A stretch of DNA of 64,000 nt from Solanum dulcamara (lineage: Eukaryota > Streptophyta > Magnoliopsida > Solanales > Solanaceae): the NCBI RefSeq assembly GCF_947179165.1, contig NC_077244.1, positions 16,502,949 through 16,566,948 on the forward strand, given 5' to 3'. Both the position numbers and the translations under genes were made by a program. Under the pieces are notes generated by a model. It ran no database searches and was not told where the DNA came from. It was given only the letters and a program-made list of their open reading frames with translations. Of the stretch, positions 21,816 through 33,400 are shown piece after piece; the first letter of the stretch is position 1, and every line of letters starts with the position of its first letter.

Positions 21816-23972
21816 TGTCACGACCAGAGTCTATACCCTAGGCGTGACTGGCATTCGGAGACCATTACGAGTCCCAAACGAACCCTTGGTCTGACTGACT
21901 ACAAATGACTAAACTCGAATGCGGAAGGTAAATAAGATGATCATTTAAAACATTTTAAAAAAACAACTCAAGCATTTCAGTTATTCTTAAAATAAGAATT
22001 TGTAAATAGCTCTAAAATAGATGCTCTGAATTGACCCTCTAACTGTGTCCACGAAGTCTTTAATAATTAAAATACGGATGTCGGGATAGGACCCACGACT
22101 ATGTCAAAATAATTAATATATACTGGGAACAATAACTATAAAAGAGCCCTCTGAAAGCAAGGAGCCCTCACCAAAGGCTGACGAAGTGTGATCTCAATGG
22201 AGCACTTGTTGATGATCCTGAGTACCCGCATCTGTATTATAATGTAGCGTCGAAAGACGTCAGTACATGAAATATACGGTGTGTAATATATCTGAAGGAA
22301 ACATGATTGCACTAAATACTGAACAGAAAGAAATGCTAAAAATAACTTGACTGAAAGTAAATCATGCAAGTGTAATGAAACCTCAAAGCTCTACAAATAA
22401 AATAAGGCAATCAAGCAACTTTTGAAAATTGTGTTTTCTCATCTTGGGGAGTTTCTCTAACTGACAACCATCACTATCAGCCTTATGATGATACAACGTA
22501 CTACTCACGCTGTCAAAGCCGTCCAATACCTTACAAATATAAGGGACATACACTCAACTCATGGATCCATCTAAAAGTCCTTATCAGGGACTGAAGTGAG
22601 GAGTCTCTCGAACCAACGACACGATCCTATCCTATGGTGGCTACATAGTTTATGAGGTTTGAGTTATCTGAACTCTTATCTAAATTGCAGATTAATACTA
22701 CTCCCAAAACATGCAATAATGATCATATAATAAGATGTCTATGAGTAGTACTAAAAATACTTCTCTAAAGTCACAATAGTCATAAGTTTAACTGACTGGA
22801 ACCTCTTTCTCAAACTCTTTGTACTTTCTTTAAAATAGACATGCTTTTCCCAATCTAAGTAATGCATTTGGAACCACTTAAGTTCCCTTAGATCTCATTC
22901 TCAATAATAATGCATAACACTATACCTCACTTAAATTGTGAAAATCATTCATAAGGAATAGTAATGCAAAAGCCTGAAAATCAAGTAATGTACTTGGGAC
23001 ACTCATGTTCTCTTAAAACTCTTCTTTTACTCATCATTTTGAAATACTTTTACTTTAACTAAAATAACGCATAGTGTATAGCAATGTACAACCTTCAATA
23101 ACTCAAATAGGGGTCATGTGAAAAATAGGCATGAACAACAATCAAGTAGTGGAATCATAAGTTCAACGATATAGAATCAAATTCAATAACAATTAACCAT
23201 ATAAACTAGAAATTAAAGAAACAAGGATGGGATAAAACCCTAGGATAAATTCTTACTAACTAAATTTAGATGTAGGACATTTGTACAGACTCAGTCCAAC
23301 ACTATGGATAGCCTTACATACCTAGAATAATAATGCTCAACACTATGAATAGCCTTACATACCTAGAAGAATAATTCTTTTGAAGAATATTGAAGAATAC
23401 TCTTGAAGCCCTAGCTTTTCTCCTCTTAAAACTTGCTCTAATTCTTAAGAGTGATTATGAGAGTGAAAGGATTGAATGATGCTGATAAGGGGCTTAATTG
23501 TGTCCCAAAACATCAAGACTTAAACTTGAAAACGGGGGTAAAAAATGGAATTATCCTTTATTAAAAACTGACTGGGTCATCTGCAGATCGATCTACGGAC
23601 AGTAGAAACTTATACGGGCAGTAGAAAACCTCTAATAGAATGTTCTTAAGACCTTGAGATCTATGAAGTTTGGATCGACGAACCCTTCTACAGGTCGTAG
23701 TCCTTTCTACATTCCGTAGACCCCTCTACAAGTCTTAAGGATAGTCGTAGAAAATAAATTGAGGGACAGGTTCTCTGAAGTTGGGCCTACGAGACTTTAT
23801 ACGGTCAGTTTTTGTACTCTTGAGATTATTGATTCTTCAACTCTTTTTACGGGCACTATAACGGTCCATGGGGAGTCCCACGACTTGTATACATCATCCG
23901 TAGAAAGTAAAAAAAGAAGGAAAATTTTACTAAGTCTGGAAATGACCTACGAGCCTCATCTATGGCCTGTGG
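21816..23972 (-). mobile_element. 3' LTR of element E, main part
   Basis: The left terminus is TGTCACGACC, the reverse complement of the GGTCGTGACA end found on other LTRs here. The stretch is noncoding. In the 23.5-23.95 kb part it is rich in ACGGxCxGTAGA-like words typical of this LTR type. The LTR resumes at 26213 after the inserted solo LTR F and ends at 26292, next to E's polypurine tract. Joined, the LTR is about 2.2 kb. Confidence 0.7.
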
Positions 23973-26212
23973 TGTAACTTCTTGGGTATATGAAGGTTGA
24001 AATATGATATAATAAGGTTAAGCTTTGAAAAAATGGTCTCGATGGATTTTTAGGTCAAGTATCCTGGAAGATAAATTTTTTCAAAAAATTGCATTTCTAG
24101 TAGGGTGCGCGATAGATACTCGTCACGGACCTTCTCCACCATAATACAAATTTTCTCCAAGTCAAAATCTGGTCAAAATCTCATTCTCTCAAAATTGGCC
24201 TGTCAAGGAACATTTGGGTTGTATTTTCTGTCCGAATTTAGTTTTTAAGTGAGGACACTTTAGACATTTCTCTAACTATTAGTTAATGAACCTGGACATT
24301 TTTAGGACCTAATTCGATCCTATAAACTACCCTAAACCCCTAATCTTATTCATCTACTACAATTCACCTATTCAAATAATTTTCGCTACAAAAGCTCTCA
24401 AAGACTCCATTGAAGATCCTCAAGGAATTCTCTCAAGCTCTCCATCAAAAGCCCCTAATTCTTCAAGTTTCTTTGATCTCCTCACTCATGGTATGTGGGT
24501 ATTTCATCCTAGAATATCTTTCACCCATGGGGCCAAAAAATTCTCATCTTTTTGATAAATTCAAGTATGTATTGTTATGGTTTTTATGATCTCTATTTTA
24601 ATTACATGAATAATGCTTCAAATTATGATTATGAATCTATTTTAATATAAATTGATGGTTATTGCATGAAATTGAAGAGTTTTTTATGAATTTTTCTACA
24701 TTGATGTTTAGGGTTCATGACATGGATGATGGATATTTTCAATTATATTTCAAATTGATATTGTTTCTCATGAATTACGTATGATTTGATATAAATTGGG
24801 TTATATTGAGGTTTTACATGCAAATTCCCTCCTATTTCATCTTGAAATTATGAAGGTCAAAGTGGGATCTAGTAGTTTTGAATCCTACTGATATGCTTCT
24901 TCTCAATTAACTATGAGTGTATTCAAGTTGTATGATCATGCATGTTTCCAATCTAATTTCATGATTTCTAAGTCAATTAATTGTGAACCTAAGTTTTCAC
25001 CTTATTTTCAAGTATAAGTCTTGATCATGAATTTCAAAGAATTTTCAATGAATGATTATGAACGACTCATGCAAGGCTTGAATTATATTTCAATGATGTT
25101 TCAAACAAGCTAATGATAGGTGACTTAAGACCCAAATGATACTATTTATGGAAAATGATTCATAATGATGGAAGGCTTACACCCATTTTACATAAATCAC
25201 ATGATAATGAGATACTCTAGTGAATAAGTTTTATGAAAGATTATCAACACCTATGAAATACTAATGAAAAGTAATGAATGATGATGAATGAGCTTTTCTA
25301 ATGATATATGTATATTATGAATGATATTTTGTTAGAATTTGTACTTAGCACCGAGTAGACTAGTGGTAATTATCCATGTCTCGTAAACCACATGCCACTA
25401 TAGAGAAGGAGATTAGAGGCGAGTACCCAATCTCAAGGACTAGAGGAGAGTACCCAGTCTTAATGTCTTTATGTCCTGACAGGATATATTAGGCCCTTTT
25501 TTGATGGAGCAATACATCAGGATTTCACGTTATAGCTTGCATGGTCTTAATATCGGTTACGGTTATCTTCCACATTTGTATGATCCATAAAATATTTTAA
25601 ATGACTAATGCTCACTTTAATTCTATATGATACTCTTATGACTTATTATGCATTGATCCTTCTTATGTCTATTTATGATTTTTACTACTCCCTTCATCAT
25701 GCTATTTGAAATGGTCACTTGTATAATATGGTTTTATCATGCATTGAATTGCCTACATACTTAATGCATTCCATGTACTGACGCATACTTTTTACCTACA
25801 TTGTATCATAATGTAGGGACGGAAGATCATCACGCATCTCCTATTCGTGGTTAGAGTTGAGCCTAGACTAGCACTTGTAGTGAGTCCTCATGCTTTGAGG
25901 AAAAGAAACTTTATTTTCATTGCGTCATTTGACTATTTCATTCTCTTATGTTGCTGTGGGTAAGCTAGGATCTTGTCTTACGGATCCATTTAGTTAGTAG
26001 ATGTATGTTGGATGTTTAGAGTCTATTTTGTCTTCCATTCCATATTTTGAGACTTATGCTCTACTTTGAGACTATGCTTCTATGTCTATGCTTTAACTTA
26101 TTTTTCTTATTTACTTTATGTATGCTTTTGAATGATATGCTAAGAGGCTTGGTTGGGGTCCTCCAAGATTCTAATCTCGTGTCGTGCCTAGGGCCTAGCT
26201 TGGATCGTGAAA
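23973..26212 (+). mobile_element. Solo LTR F, inserted in E's 3' LTR
   Basis: It starts TGTAACTTCTTGGG and ends CTTGGATCGTGAAA, a decayed form of the usual GTCGTGACA terminus. The flanking five bases are TGTGG on the left (23968-23972) and TGTGA on the right (26213-26217), a one-mismatch target duplication. The interior carries the CACCCATGGGG block (near 24520) and the CATGGTCTTAATATCGG block (near 25540) also found in element 1 and D LTRs. No primer site or coding region adjoins it, so it is a solo LTR left by recombination. Confidence 0.7.
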
Positions 26213-26273
26213 TGTGAGGATCCCAACCAAGCCTCTTAGCATATCATTCAAAAGCATAGATAAAGTAAATAAG
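26106..26273. repeat. Inverted repeat, 58-bp arms, 52-bp spacer
   Basis: Arms 26106-26163 and 26216-26273 are reverse complements with only about three mismatches. The left arm is the 3' region of solo LTR F. The right arm lies in the U3 start of E's 3' LTR. Confidence 0.9.
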
Positions 26274-26292
26274 GATATTTTGAGGTGTTACA
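26213..26292 (-). mobile_element. 5' end of E's 3' LTR
   Basis: On the minus strand this begins TGTAACACCTCAAAATATCC directly after a polypurine tract, the expected LTR start. Only 80 bases are here. The rest lies left of solo LTR F. Confidence 0.7.
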
Positions 26293-26330
26293 ATATCTTT
26301 CCTTTAGGGATCATTCGTCCTCGAATGATG
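26293..26330 (-). other. Polypurine tract and 3' leader block of element E
   Basis: The minus strand reads CATTCGAGGACGAATGATCCC and then TAAAGGAAAGATAT, immediately before the LTR start TGTAACACC. The same arrangement precedes the 3' LTRs of elements 1, A, B and C. Confidence 0.82.
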
Positions 26331-26449
26331 ATCAAGATAGGAAATTGCATAAGGTACGAATGCAATGCAAGAATTGAGACAATCAAACACATGAATATAC
26401 ACTGGATCTGAAATGGGACCTCGGATGTCTCTTATATATTGGGCGTTAG

Positions 26450-27450
26450 AGAATCATTTAATCCTCAGATTAAGTAGAAAAAATCTTAAAGAAAATCAAC
26501 GGTTGGAAATCAAGGATTTTCAATTATGGGGGTAAATTCACTTTGATAAAACATGATCTGTAATCCATGCCCATACAAACTCTTTCTATTATCTTCCCTC
26601 CTAAGACTACAATTAAGTATATTAAAAACCTGACTGCTGATTTATGTTGGGGATGGAGCAAGGACAATAAGAAGTACCATTGGGCTTCATGGGAAACTCT
26701 TAGCTATCCTTATGATGAGGGGGATATAGGTGTGAGACAACTTACTAATGGTTGCATTGATTTTCAATACAAAAAATGGTGGAGTTTTATAGCTAAATCT
26801 TCTCTTTGGGGTTAGTTTCTGAAAGTAAAATATTGTTAAAGAGCCAATCTAGTAGCCAAAATATGACACATTACATAATACCTTGTGTGGAAATACATGA
26901 TCAAGAATAAATATAGCATGGGACCTCATATCACTTGGAAAGTTCATTCTGAGAGTTGTTTCTTCTGGTGGGATGATTGGTAAGGAGTTAGTGTTTTAGC
27001 CAACTACAAAACTGATAACACTAGGCCTAGTAATATAAGAGTGCCCTAGTTCTTTGTAAATGGTAGATGGAATGAAACCACAGTGAGAGTTTATGCTCCC
27101 CCCCTCTTGGTGCCTAATATCCTAAGCACTAATTTTCAATATCAAGAAGGCAGTCCTGATGAAGCAATCTGGAAGCCTAGAGATAATGATAAGTTTACTT
27201 GTTCTTCAGCTTGGGAAGTCATTAGACAGAAGCAAGCCAAGAATATGATCAACAGATATACTTGGCACAAACATATTCCTTTTAAAATCTCTTTTCTATT
27301 ATGGAGAGCCTTAAGAGGAACACTTCCTACCAATAATAAGTCCATTACATTTGGTAGGGAACCTGTACCTTGCTCATGCTGCATCAGATTTGGTCTTGAC
27401 AATATAGACCATATTTTTGTCAATGGCAATTTTGAAATAGAAAAGGAGTA
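26450..27450 (+). pseudogene. LINE fragment: RT C-terminal region and zf-RVT
   Basis: This is a separate LINE copy on the + strand. It reads INGWKSRIFNYGGKFTLIKH and then IFPPKTTIKYI, with WGWSKDNKKYHWASWETL, all from the post-palm region of plant LINE RT. It continues IRVPxFFVNGRWN to a zf-RVT domain at 27160-27430 (KISFLLWRALRGTLPTNN, CSCCIRFGLDNIDHIF). Stops at 26815 and near 26840-27050 interrupt it. It ends abruptly at about 27450, so RNase H and the LINE 3' end are missing. It sits between E's pol end and E's polypurine tract, so it inserted into E's 3' noncoding region. Confidence 0.8.
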
Positions 27451-27459
27451 TTACCTTCA

Positions 27460-28149
27460 CAATCATCACCTGGAGGAATGAATAAATGAGGGTATCTATA
27501 TTTCATATCTTCTTGGGCTTTCAATGTAGCCTCTTCAACAAATCGATTCCTCATATGATCTTGACTGATACAATATCTTAAGTCCTCAACTTGCAAACCT
27601 AATGATCAAGAATCTGAACTAGAATTTCCTCATAAGAAAAAATATCTTTCCCAACAATGCTTTCTGTATGAACAATGAGTGAAGAATCTCCTATGAACTT
27701 CTTAAGCATAGAAATGTGAAATACTGGATGAACTGCCGCTAACTCTGATGGTAGCTCTAACTCATTGTCTACATTACCAACTCTCTTCGAAATTCAGTAG
27801 AGACCAATGTAGTGAGGTCTGATCTTTCCTTTGTTCTCAAATTTCATAACAACCTTCATGGGTGAAACTTTCAAATATACCAAGTCATTCACTTCGAACT
27901 CTAAAATCTCTTGCCTAACATCAATGTAGGACTTCTGTCAACTTTGCTTGATTTTTAACCTTTATAGGATGTTCTCCACCTTCTCCATACCCCGATGAAC
28001 TAAGTCTAGCCCGATAAAACTAGCTTCATCAACTTTGAATAAACCAATTGGAAATATACATCTCTGCCCATAAAGAGCCTCATAAGGAGCCATCCGAATA
28101 CTCGAATGGTAACTATTATTGTATGAAAATTTATGAGGATCAAGTGGTC
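27460..28149 (-). pseudogene. Element E integrase C-terminus and chromodomain remnant
   Basis: Read on the minus strand from 28149, it continues the integrase that breaks off at 60043 on the far side of element C. It reads FSYNNSYHSSIRMAPYEALYG, then LEFEVNDLVYLKVSPMK and the HPVFHISMLKKF block of the GPY/F module. A chromodomain-like tail follows, ending MKYRYPHLFIPPG near 27465. A frameshift lies at about 28125-28135. At the conserved Trp of the chromodomain TWE motif the codon reads Leu (TTG), followed by Lys. Several stops interrupt it. The five bases next to C (TGGTC) are its target duplication. Confidence 0.85.
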
Positions 28150-29294
28150 TGTTATTGTACCTTGAAAGGTTCTTAAGCTTCTTAAAAGTCACTATGTGAG
28201 ACGGATAATCTATAACGCTACCAAACAACTCTAAGGAAGGGAGAATATGACACCTCATAGTAGGAAAGATTGGAAATATAGTTATAAGAATTCGGAAGAA
28301 GTTGGAGGACAAGTAATGAGTTGTAGGACTCGACTTACGTACGTAAGATACCAACTTGAAAATCTTACATTCTTAAGCTACTTGAGTTCACACCAAGCTT
28401 ACGTAGTAAGGATTACATAAGTTTGTAAAGTAAGACGAGATTATGAACCCACGTGGAAGAAAAAAAGGTGATACGTGGAAGAAAGAGGGAGTGCCACATG
28501 GAAGAAGCTGGAAGTGCCACATGGCAGAAGTTGAAGCAAGGGGATGGTCCCCCCTACATGCCACATGGCAGCCCTTAAGTGGAGGAGGTGATGGGTTGGC
28601 CCACTAAGGGATTGACACGTGTCACCAGTATATATATATGTTTTATGATCATCTTTATCCAAACAAGTCATTCTTATCGCTAAGAAAATTCTAGAAAAAA
28701 AAAGAGAAGAGAAACTCTAGACTAGAGAGAGGGAGCCACAAATTCGAGCCAAAAGGGTAAGTCCTCCGATTTTATTCCATAAATTAATTATATAGGGTAT
28801 AAAATGAGGGTATGAAGGTGTTAGTAATTTAAATTTATGGTTTGTATCAGTACTAAGAAGATAACAAACAGCCATGAAGTTTCAGTCACGCTAAAAGAGC
28901 TTCCGAGGCGAGTTTTGGTGAGTTTCGGGCAAGGTAAGGCTTTTTATTTAAAATTAGAGTTTATGATGTTGTTATTAGGTATATTATATGTCTTAAATGA
29001 GGCTTGAAGTGTAAAAGTTGTATAAGGATGCTTGACGTTAGAAACAAACTAAATGAAAGTTGTTAGAGTTAAATTGAAGTTGAGTAGTGTGTTGTGATTG
29101 TGGTGCTGTAGTTATAGCTGAATTGGTTGTGTGTTGCATGGATGGAAAGTGTGCTACAAAGGGTGTGGGTGGTGCTGATTTCAGCCACATGACCCTCCGT
29201 TTTGTATGGTTAAAGGTTTTACGAAACAAAGATTAAAAACTCTATTTTGGTATCGTAGTTTTGAGCGAGTTGGTGGGAGTTTGTATTATGTAAT
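28150..29294 (+). mobile_element. Element C 5' LTR, segment 1
   Basis: It matches 57345-58550 of C's 3' LTR, with a 12-base deletion just after the TGTTAT start. It holds CACGTG (28450-28455), GACACGTGTC (28614-28623), repeated CCACATGGxAGAAG words (28493-28570) and a TATATATATATG stretch near 28630 that may be the TATA box. It is interrupted at 29295 by element A. Confidence 0.88.
28614..28623. promoter_or_regulatory. Palindromic G-box/ABRE-like site in C's 5' LTR
   Basis: GACACGTGTC is a perfect 10-bp palindrome with an ACGT core, the form bound by plant bZIP/bHLH factors in abscisic-acid and light responses. It lies just upstream of the TATA-like run. The 3' LTR copy reads GACATGTGTC (57822-57831), consistent with loss of the CpG. 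Function is inference. Confidence 0.45.
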
Positions 29295-32234
29295 TGTCAC
29301 GACCCAACCCCATAAGCTATGACTGGTGTCCGGACTGGACACCCGTACACATATCTATTATCTATAACTAATTCACAACTAAACATGATATGGGACTTAA
29401 GGAAACTGGATGTCATATCAAAACTGTCCCATATTTATATATTTATGCGACCTGTCTCCTGAGGAGTTATAACATCAAAGGTAAGATGGTACGTAAGCCG
29501 ACAAGGCGAACACTACACATCACATTCCAAAATATATATGTATATACGCAAGCCGACTAGGCTGCCACTATGAATAGGAATGTTCCAAAATATATATCAT
29601 ACTAGTACAGCTAGATAACATCTATATACCACCCACATATATGTCTATAGACCTCTAAGAATATCAACAGTAACATATGAAGGGACAGGACCCCGCCATA
29701 TCCATGGATAAATAAATATATACATCAAAATATCTATATCGAAATTTTAGGCTCTGGGACAATAGAGCTCTTCCAAAATAGCTGAGTGGAAATTCTAAGC
29801 GGACGGATCCCCGAAATTAATATTTATACCTGCGGGCATGAAATGCAGCCCCCCAAAGAGAGGGGGTCAGTACGATATATGTACTGAGTATATAAAGCAT
29901 AAAATACCATAAAGGAGTTCACATTTGAAATAGGCAATCAGGAGACAAGTATAATACCGATAATTAAGAAATCATTGTACCTGTGCCTTATGAAATTAAA
30001 TCATGCATAATCATATCATATATCATATCCGGCCCATTATGGATTCGGTGAATCTTTTATATACATGTATATCATATTTAGCCTATCATGGCTCTCGGCA
30101 CCATCATCATATCACCATGTCATCATATCATATTATCATATATATATATATATATATATATCGTACCCGGCCCTCTAGTGAGGAATTCAGTGAATAATGC
30201 AGTGAAATTGTGTACCAATACATACTCAGCCCGGAACTCGGTGAAAGATACATTAAAGCATGCACGAGTAGAGTAGTGAGTAACCATATGCATTTAAATC
30301 ATCATTTGAGACTCAATAGAATAATTCAAATGAACCATCATTTGAAAATCAAGACAATATTTATTTCAAGTAACCTCCGATTGACCTTATAAATTATTCC
30401 AAATATGAAATATACAGAAGTATGATCTATACTAATACAACTTATACCAACTTGGATGGCTGGAATCATACATATGAATCAAAGACATATCGATATAAAT
30501 TCTGAAAATTGAGAACATCTGCCATCCTAGTATATCTTAGAATAAGAGCTTCGTTGGAATTCTATATATCCGTCATGCATTTGTTTCATAAGATCATGCC
30601 AAAAGAAAGAAATGTTAGCTTTACATACCTTTAGCGTTTACACGAATATGTTGTCCAATATTTTCTCAACCTATATTAAAATGTTAAGCACTATGATTAA
30701 GCTATGGACAAGAATAAAATGTACTCTACCGTTAGTAGGTTATTTCTAAAAAAAATTGGACAGTACCTCTCCTATACCGCTCACTTTCTCCACTTTCAAA
30801 TCAGCCATATAATCATCAAGTAATATCAACAATCCAAAATTTTGACATAAAACAAGATTTATTATTGACAATAAGCCTAGAATGTTGCCACCCTAATTAT
30901 GTTATCCAAAATAGTAAGTTCGGAAAACCGAGTACCTCAAGTTGTGTCCATATTTTGAAATTGAAAATGGTAAAACTGGACTTAATGACCTCATGAAACT
31001 TTTATAGCTATGTATTAATTTTTCAACCCAAAAGAAATCAATTCAAAACTCATTTTTTATAAAAAGATATCATCAAAACACTAACAGATATACATGAGGG
31101 ATTTTTCAATCCAGAATCTAGACAGAATTTGTCTCATGATTCATCCCCTTTTTCGACATAATAACAGCAAATATAGACTACAACATAAATATAAGAGTTG
31201 TATGTACGTGTATTATCTTTCCAAAACATGTTTAATATCTAAAATCAAAGGTCTACACAATGAGATATTCCAGAATTACTACCAACTACACAATTCCAAA
31301 AACGGATTTGAACCCTCACAATCTTCATACACCTTTTCCCTTCAAATTCAAGAACAACAACCCATAAACAATATCAAAGCAATATAAACCATTATTATAC
31401 ATCATCACTAAGCTAATTCCATCCATTTAAGCTACCTAAAAAAATCCTTTAATCCATAAATCTCAATAAATCACCAAACTAATTTATAATGCTATTTTCT
31501 CCATTCTAATCCGTTAAAAATCTAACTAAACTTGTTAAGAATAAAAAAGGGACTTTAATATTACCTCAAGTGTGGATCAACTAAATTAAATCTTCTCCTT
31601 ATTGGCTGATATCTAGCTCAAATTGAAGCCAACGCGACGTACAATAATTTTCTCTTCATGAGCTTCGAATTTCGGAACTTAAATTTTGGTCGGATTGGGA
31701 TTTTCTCTCAAGAACTTCCTCTCTCTCTCTATGGAAATTTATGGATGTTTTCTTATTTGAGGATGAAGATAGAAACTTAAAAAAATCCCTTAAGGATGTG
31801 GTTATTAGGCCTGACCCGAGTTAGAATCAGGTTGGACCGAATCTACTATCTAGCTTGACCTCTTTGTCTTAAAACATGCATATCTCCTTATTCGGATGTC
31901 ACCTCCATACCCACGACCTATGGTTGGAAAGATATTTCAATTTTCTACAACTTACATTTTGAGGGATTTTCCGAATTACCAAATTATAAAGGGGTTATGG
32001 CCTCCCGAAGTCAGCTTACCCAAAACGTGACTTTAAGAAAAACAATATTTAATGGCTTCTATTTTGATTTGTCTCAAGGGTACTTCTTGAGATGTCTTTT
32101 ACTTCACATAAATTATCCATATAACTAGTCATTTACAACAAATCATGTTATTTTAAAATTCAAAATTAAAAGTCCTTGAATTTATATCCGTTATCTTACG
32201 AATAGTCCAAGAAGCAAAAATCCAGAATATAACA
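29295..32234 (-). mobile_element. Element A 3' LTR (2,940 bp)
   Basis: TGTCACGACCCAACCCC at the left end and CCAGAATATAACA at the right. It includes an (AT)n run (about 30136-30161) and about 320 bases missing from the partner LTR. It is noncoding. The short open stretches in it recur in B's LTRs only because the LTRs are related. Confidence 0.92.
30136..30161. repeat. (AT)n microsatellite
   Basis: An AT dinucleotide run inside A's 3' LTR. The region is deleted from A's 5' LTR. Confidence 0.9.
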
Positions 32235-32275
32235 TTCTTCCCTCCTTTAGAACATTCATCCTCGAATGTTAAATC
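32235..32275 (-). other. Polypurine tract of element A
   Basis: The minus strand reads CATTCGAGGATGAATGTTC and then TAAAGGAGGGAAGAA directly before the 3' LTR start TGTTATATTC. Confidence 0.88.
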
Positions 32276-32391
32276 CGCCTCATAAAGTATTATAAGGAAT
32301 TTGGGGAAATAGTTTTTTTTAATGCAACAACATATACTTTAATATATAAATCAATATAATTGATCTAGAGGTTTAGATTACTTGTAGGCGT

Positions 32392-33400
32392 AGAGAACAA
32401 GTGAGGATGCTTATTCTTCATCTCTTCCTTGGCTTCTCAGGTCATCTCTTCTCTATTTTTATTTTGCCACAATACTTTGACGGAAGTCACATCTTTAGTA
32501 CGTAACCTTCTGACTTGGCGATCAAATATAGCTATAGGGTTTTCCTCGTAAGATAGCTCCTCCGTCACCTGGATGTCATCTACTGGGAATACTTTAGAAG
32601 AATCACCAATACATTTACGAAGCATCGACACGTGAAAGACAGGGTGCACTATTTCCAAATCAGATGGTAGGTCCAACTCATAGGCAACCTTGACTATTCT
32701 ACGAATAACCTGGTAAGGGTCAATATATCGCGGGTTAAGCTTCCCTTTCTTACTGAATCTCATTACGCCCTTCATGGGTGACACCTTCAAGAACACCCAA
32801 TCATCAACCTGGAACTCTAAAGGTCGACGTCGATTATCTGCATATGATTTTTGTCGACTCTGGGCTGCTAATAATCTCTCCTGAATGAGCTTCACTTTAT
32901 CCACGGCTTGCTGAATCATATCTGGGCCTATTAGTTTAGTCTCACCAACCTTAAACCAACCAATAGGTGACCTACACTTCCTTCCATACAAAGCCTCATA
33001 CGGGGCTATTTAGATACTAGAATGGTAGCTATTATTATAAGAAAATTCAATAAGTGGCAAATGATCATCCCAACTACCTCCAAAGTTAGTGTCTGAATAG
33101 TACGTTTAGCCTACCCATCAGTCTGAGGGTGAAATGTTGTACTAAGATTTATTTGTGTTCCCAATCCCTTCTGAAATGATCTCCAGAAGCAAGCTATAAA
33201 TTGAGCCCTTCTGTCTGAGATAATAGATGTGGGAATCCCAGGAAGTCTTACTATCTCTTTGATATATAACCTCGCATAGTCGTCCATTGAATATGTAGTT
33301 CTAATTGAAAGAAAGTGAGTTGATTTTGTCAGCCTATCTACAATCACCCATATGGAATCATACTTCCGTGGAGTGCTAGGTAAGCCTGTAAAAAATTCAT
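32392..33400 (-). pseudogene. Element A integrase and chromodomain remnant
   Basis: The integrase core is read on the minus strand from 33347 (RLTKSTHFLS, SIISDRRAQF with Asp at residue 45, HPQTDG). After a stop near 33110, the catalytic Glu position reads Lys (AKRTIQ). The stretch 33110-32995 is frame-broken. From 32991 a 184-codon open part holds YGRKCRSPIGWFKVGE, LEFQVDDWVFLKVSPMKGV, the VHPVFHVSMLRK block and a chromodomain start (IFDRQVRRLRTKDV). A TGA at 32437 replaces the conserved Trp, and the frame then continues EAKEEMKNKHPHLF to 32392. No RT, RNase H, protease or gag is seen upstream. Confidence 0.9.
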
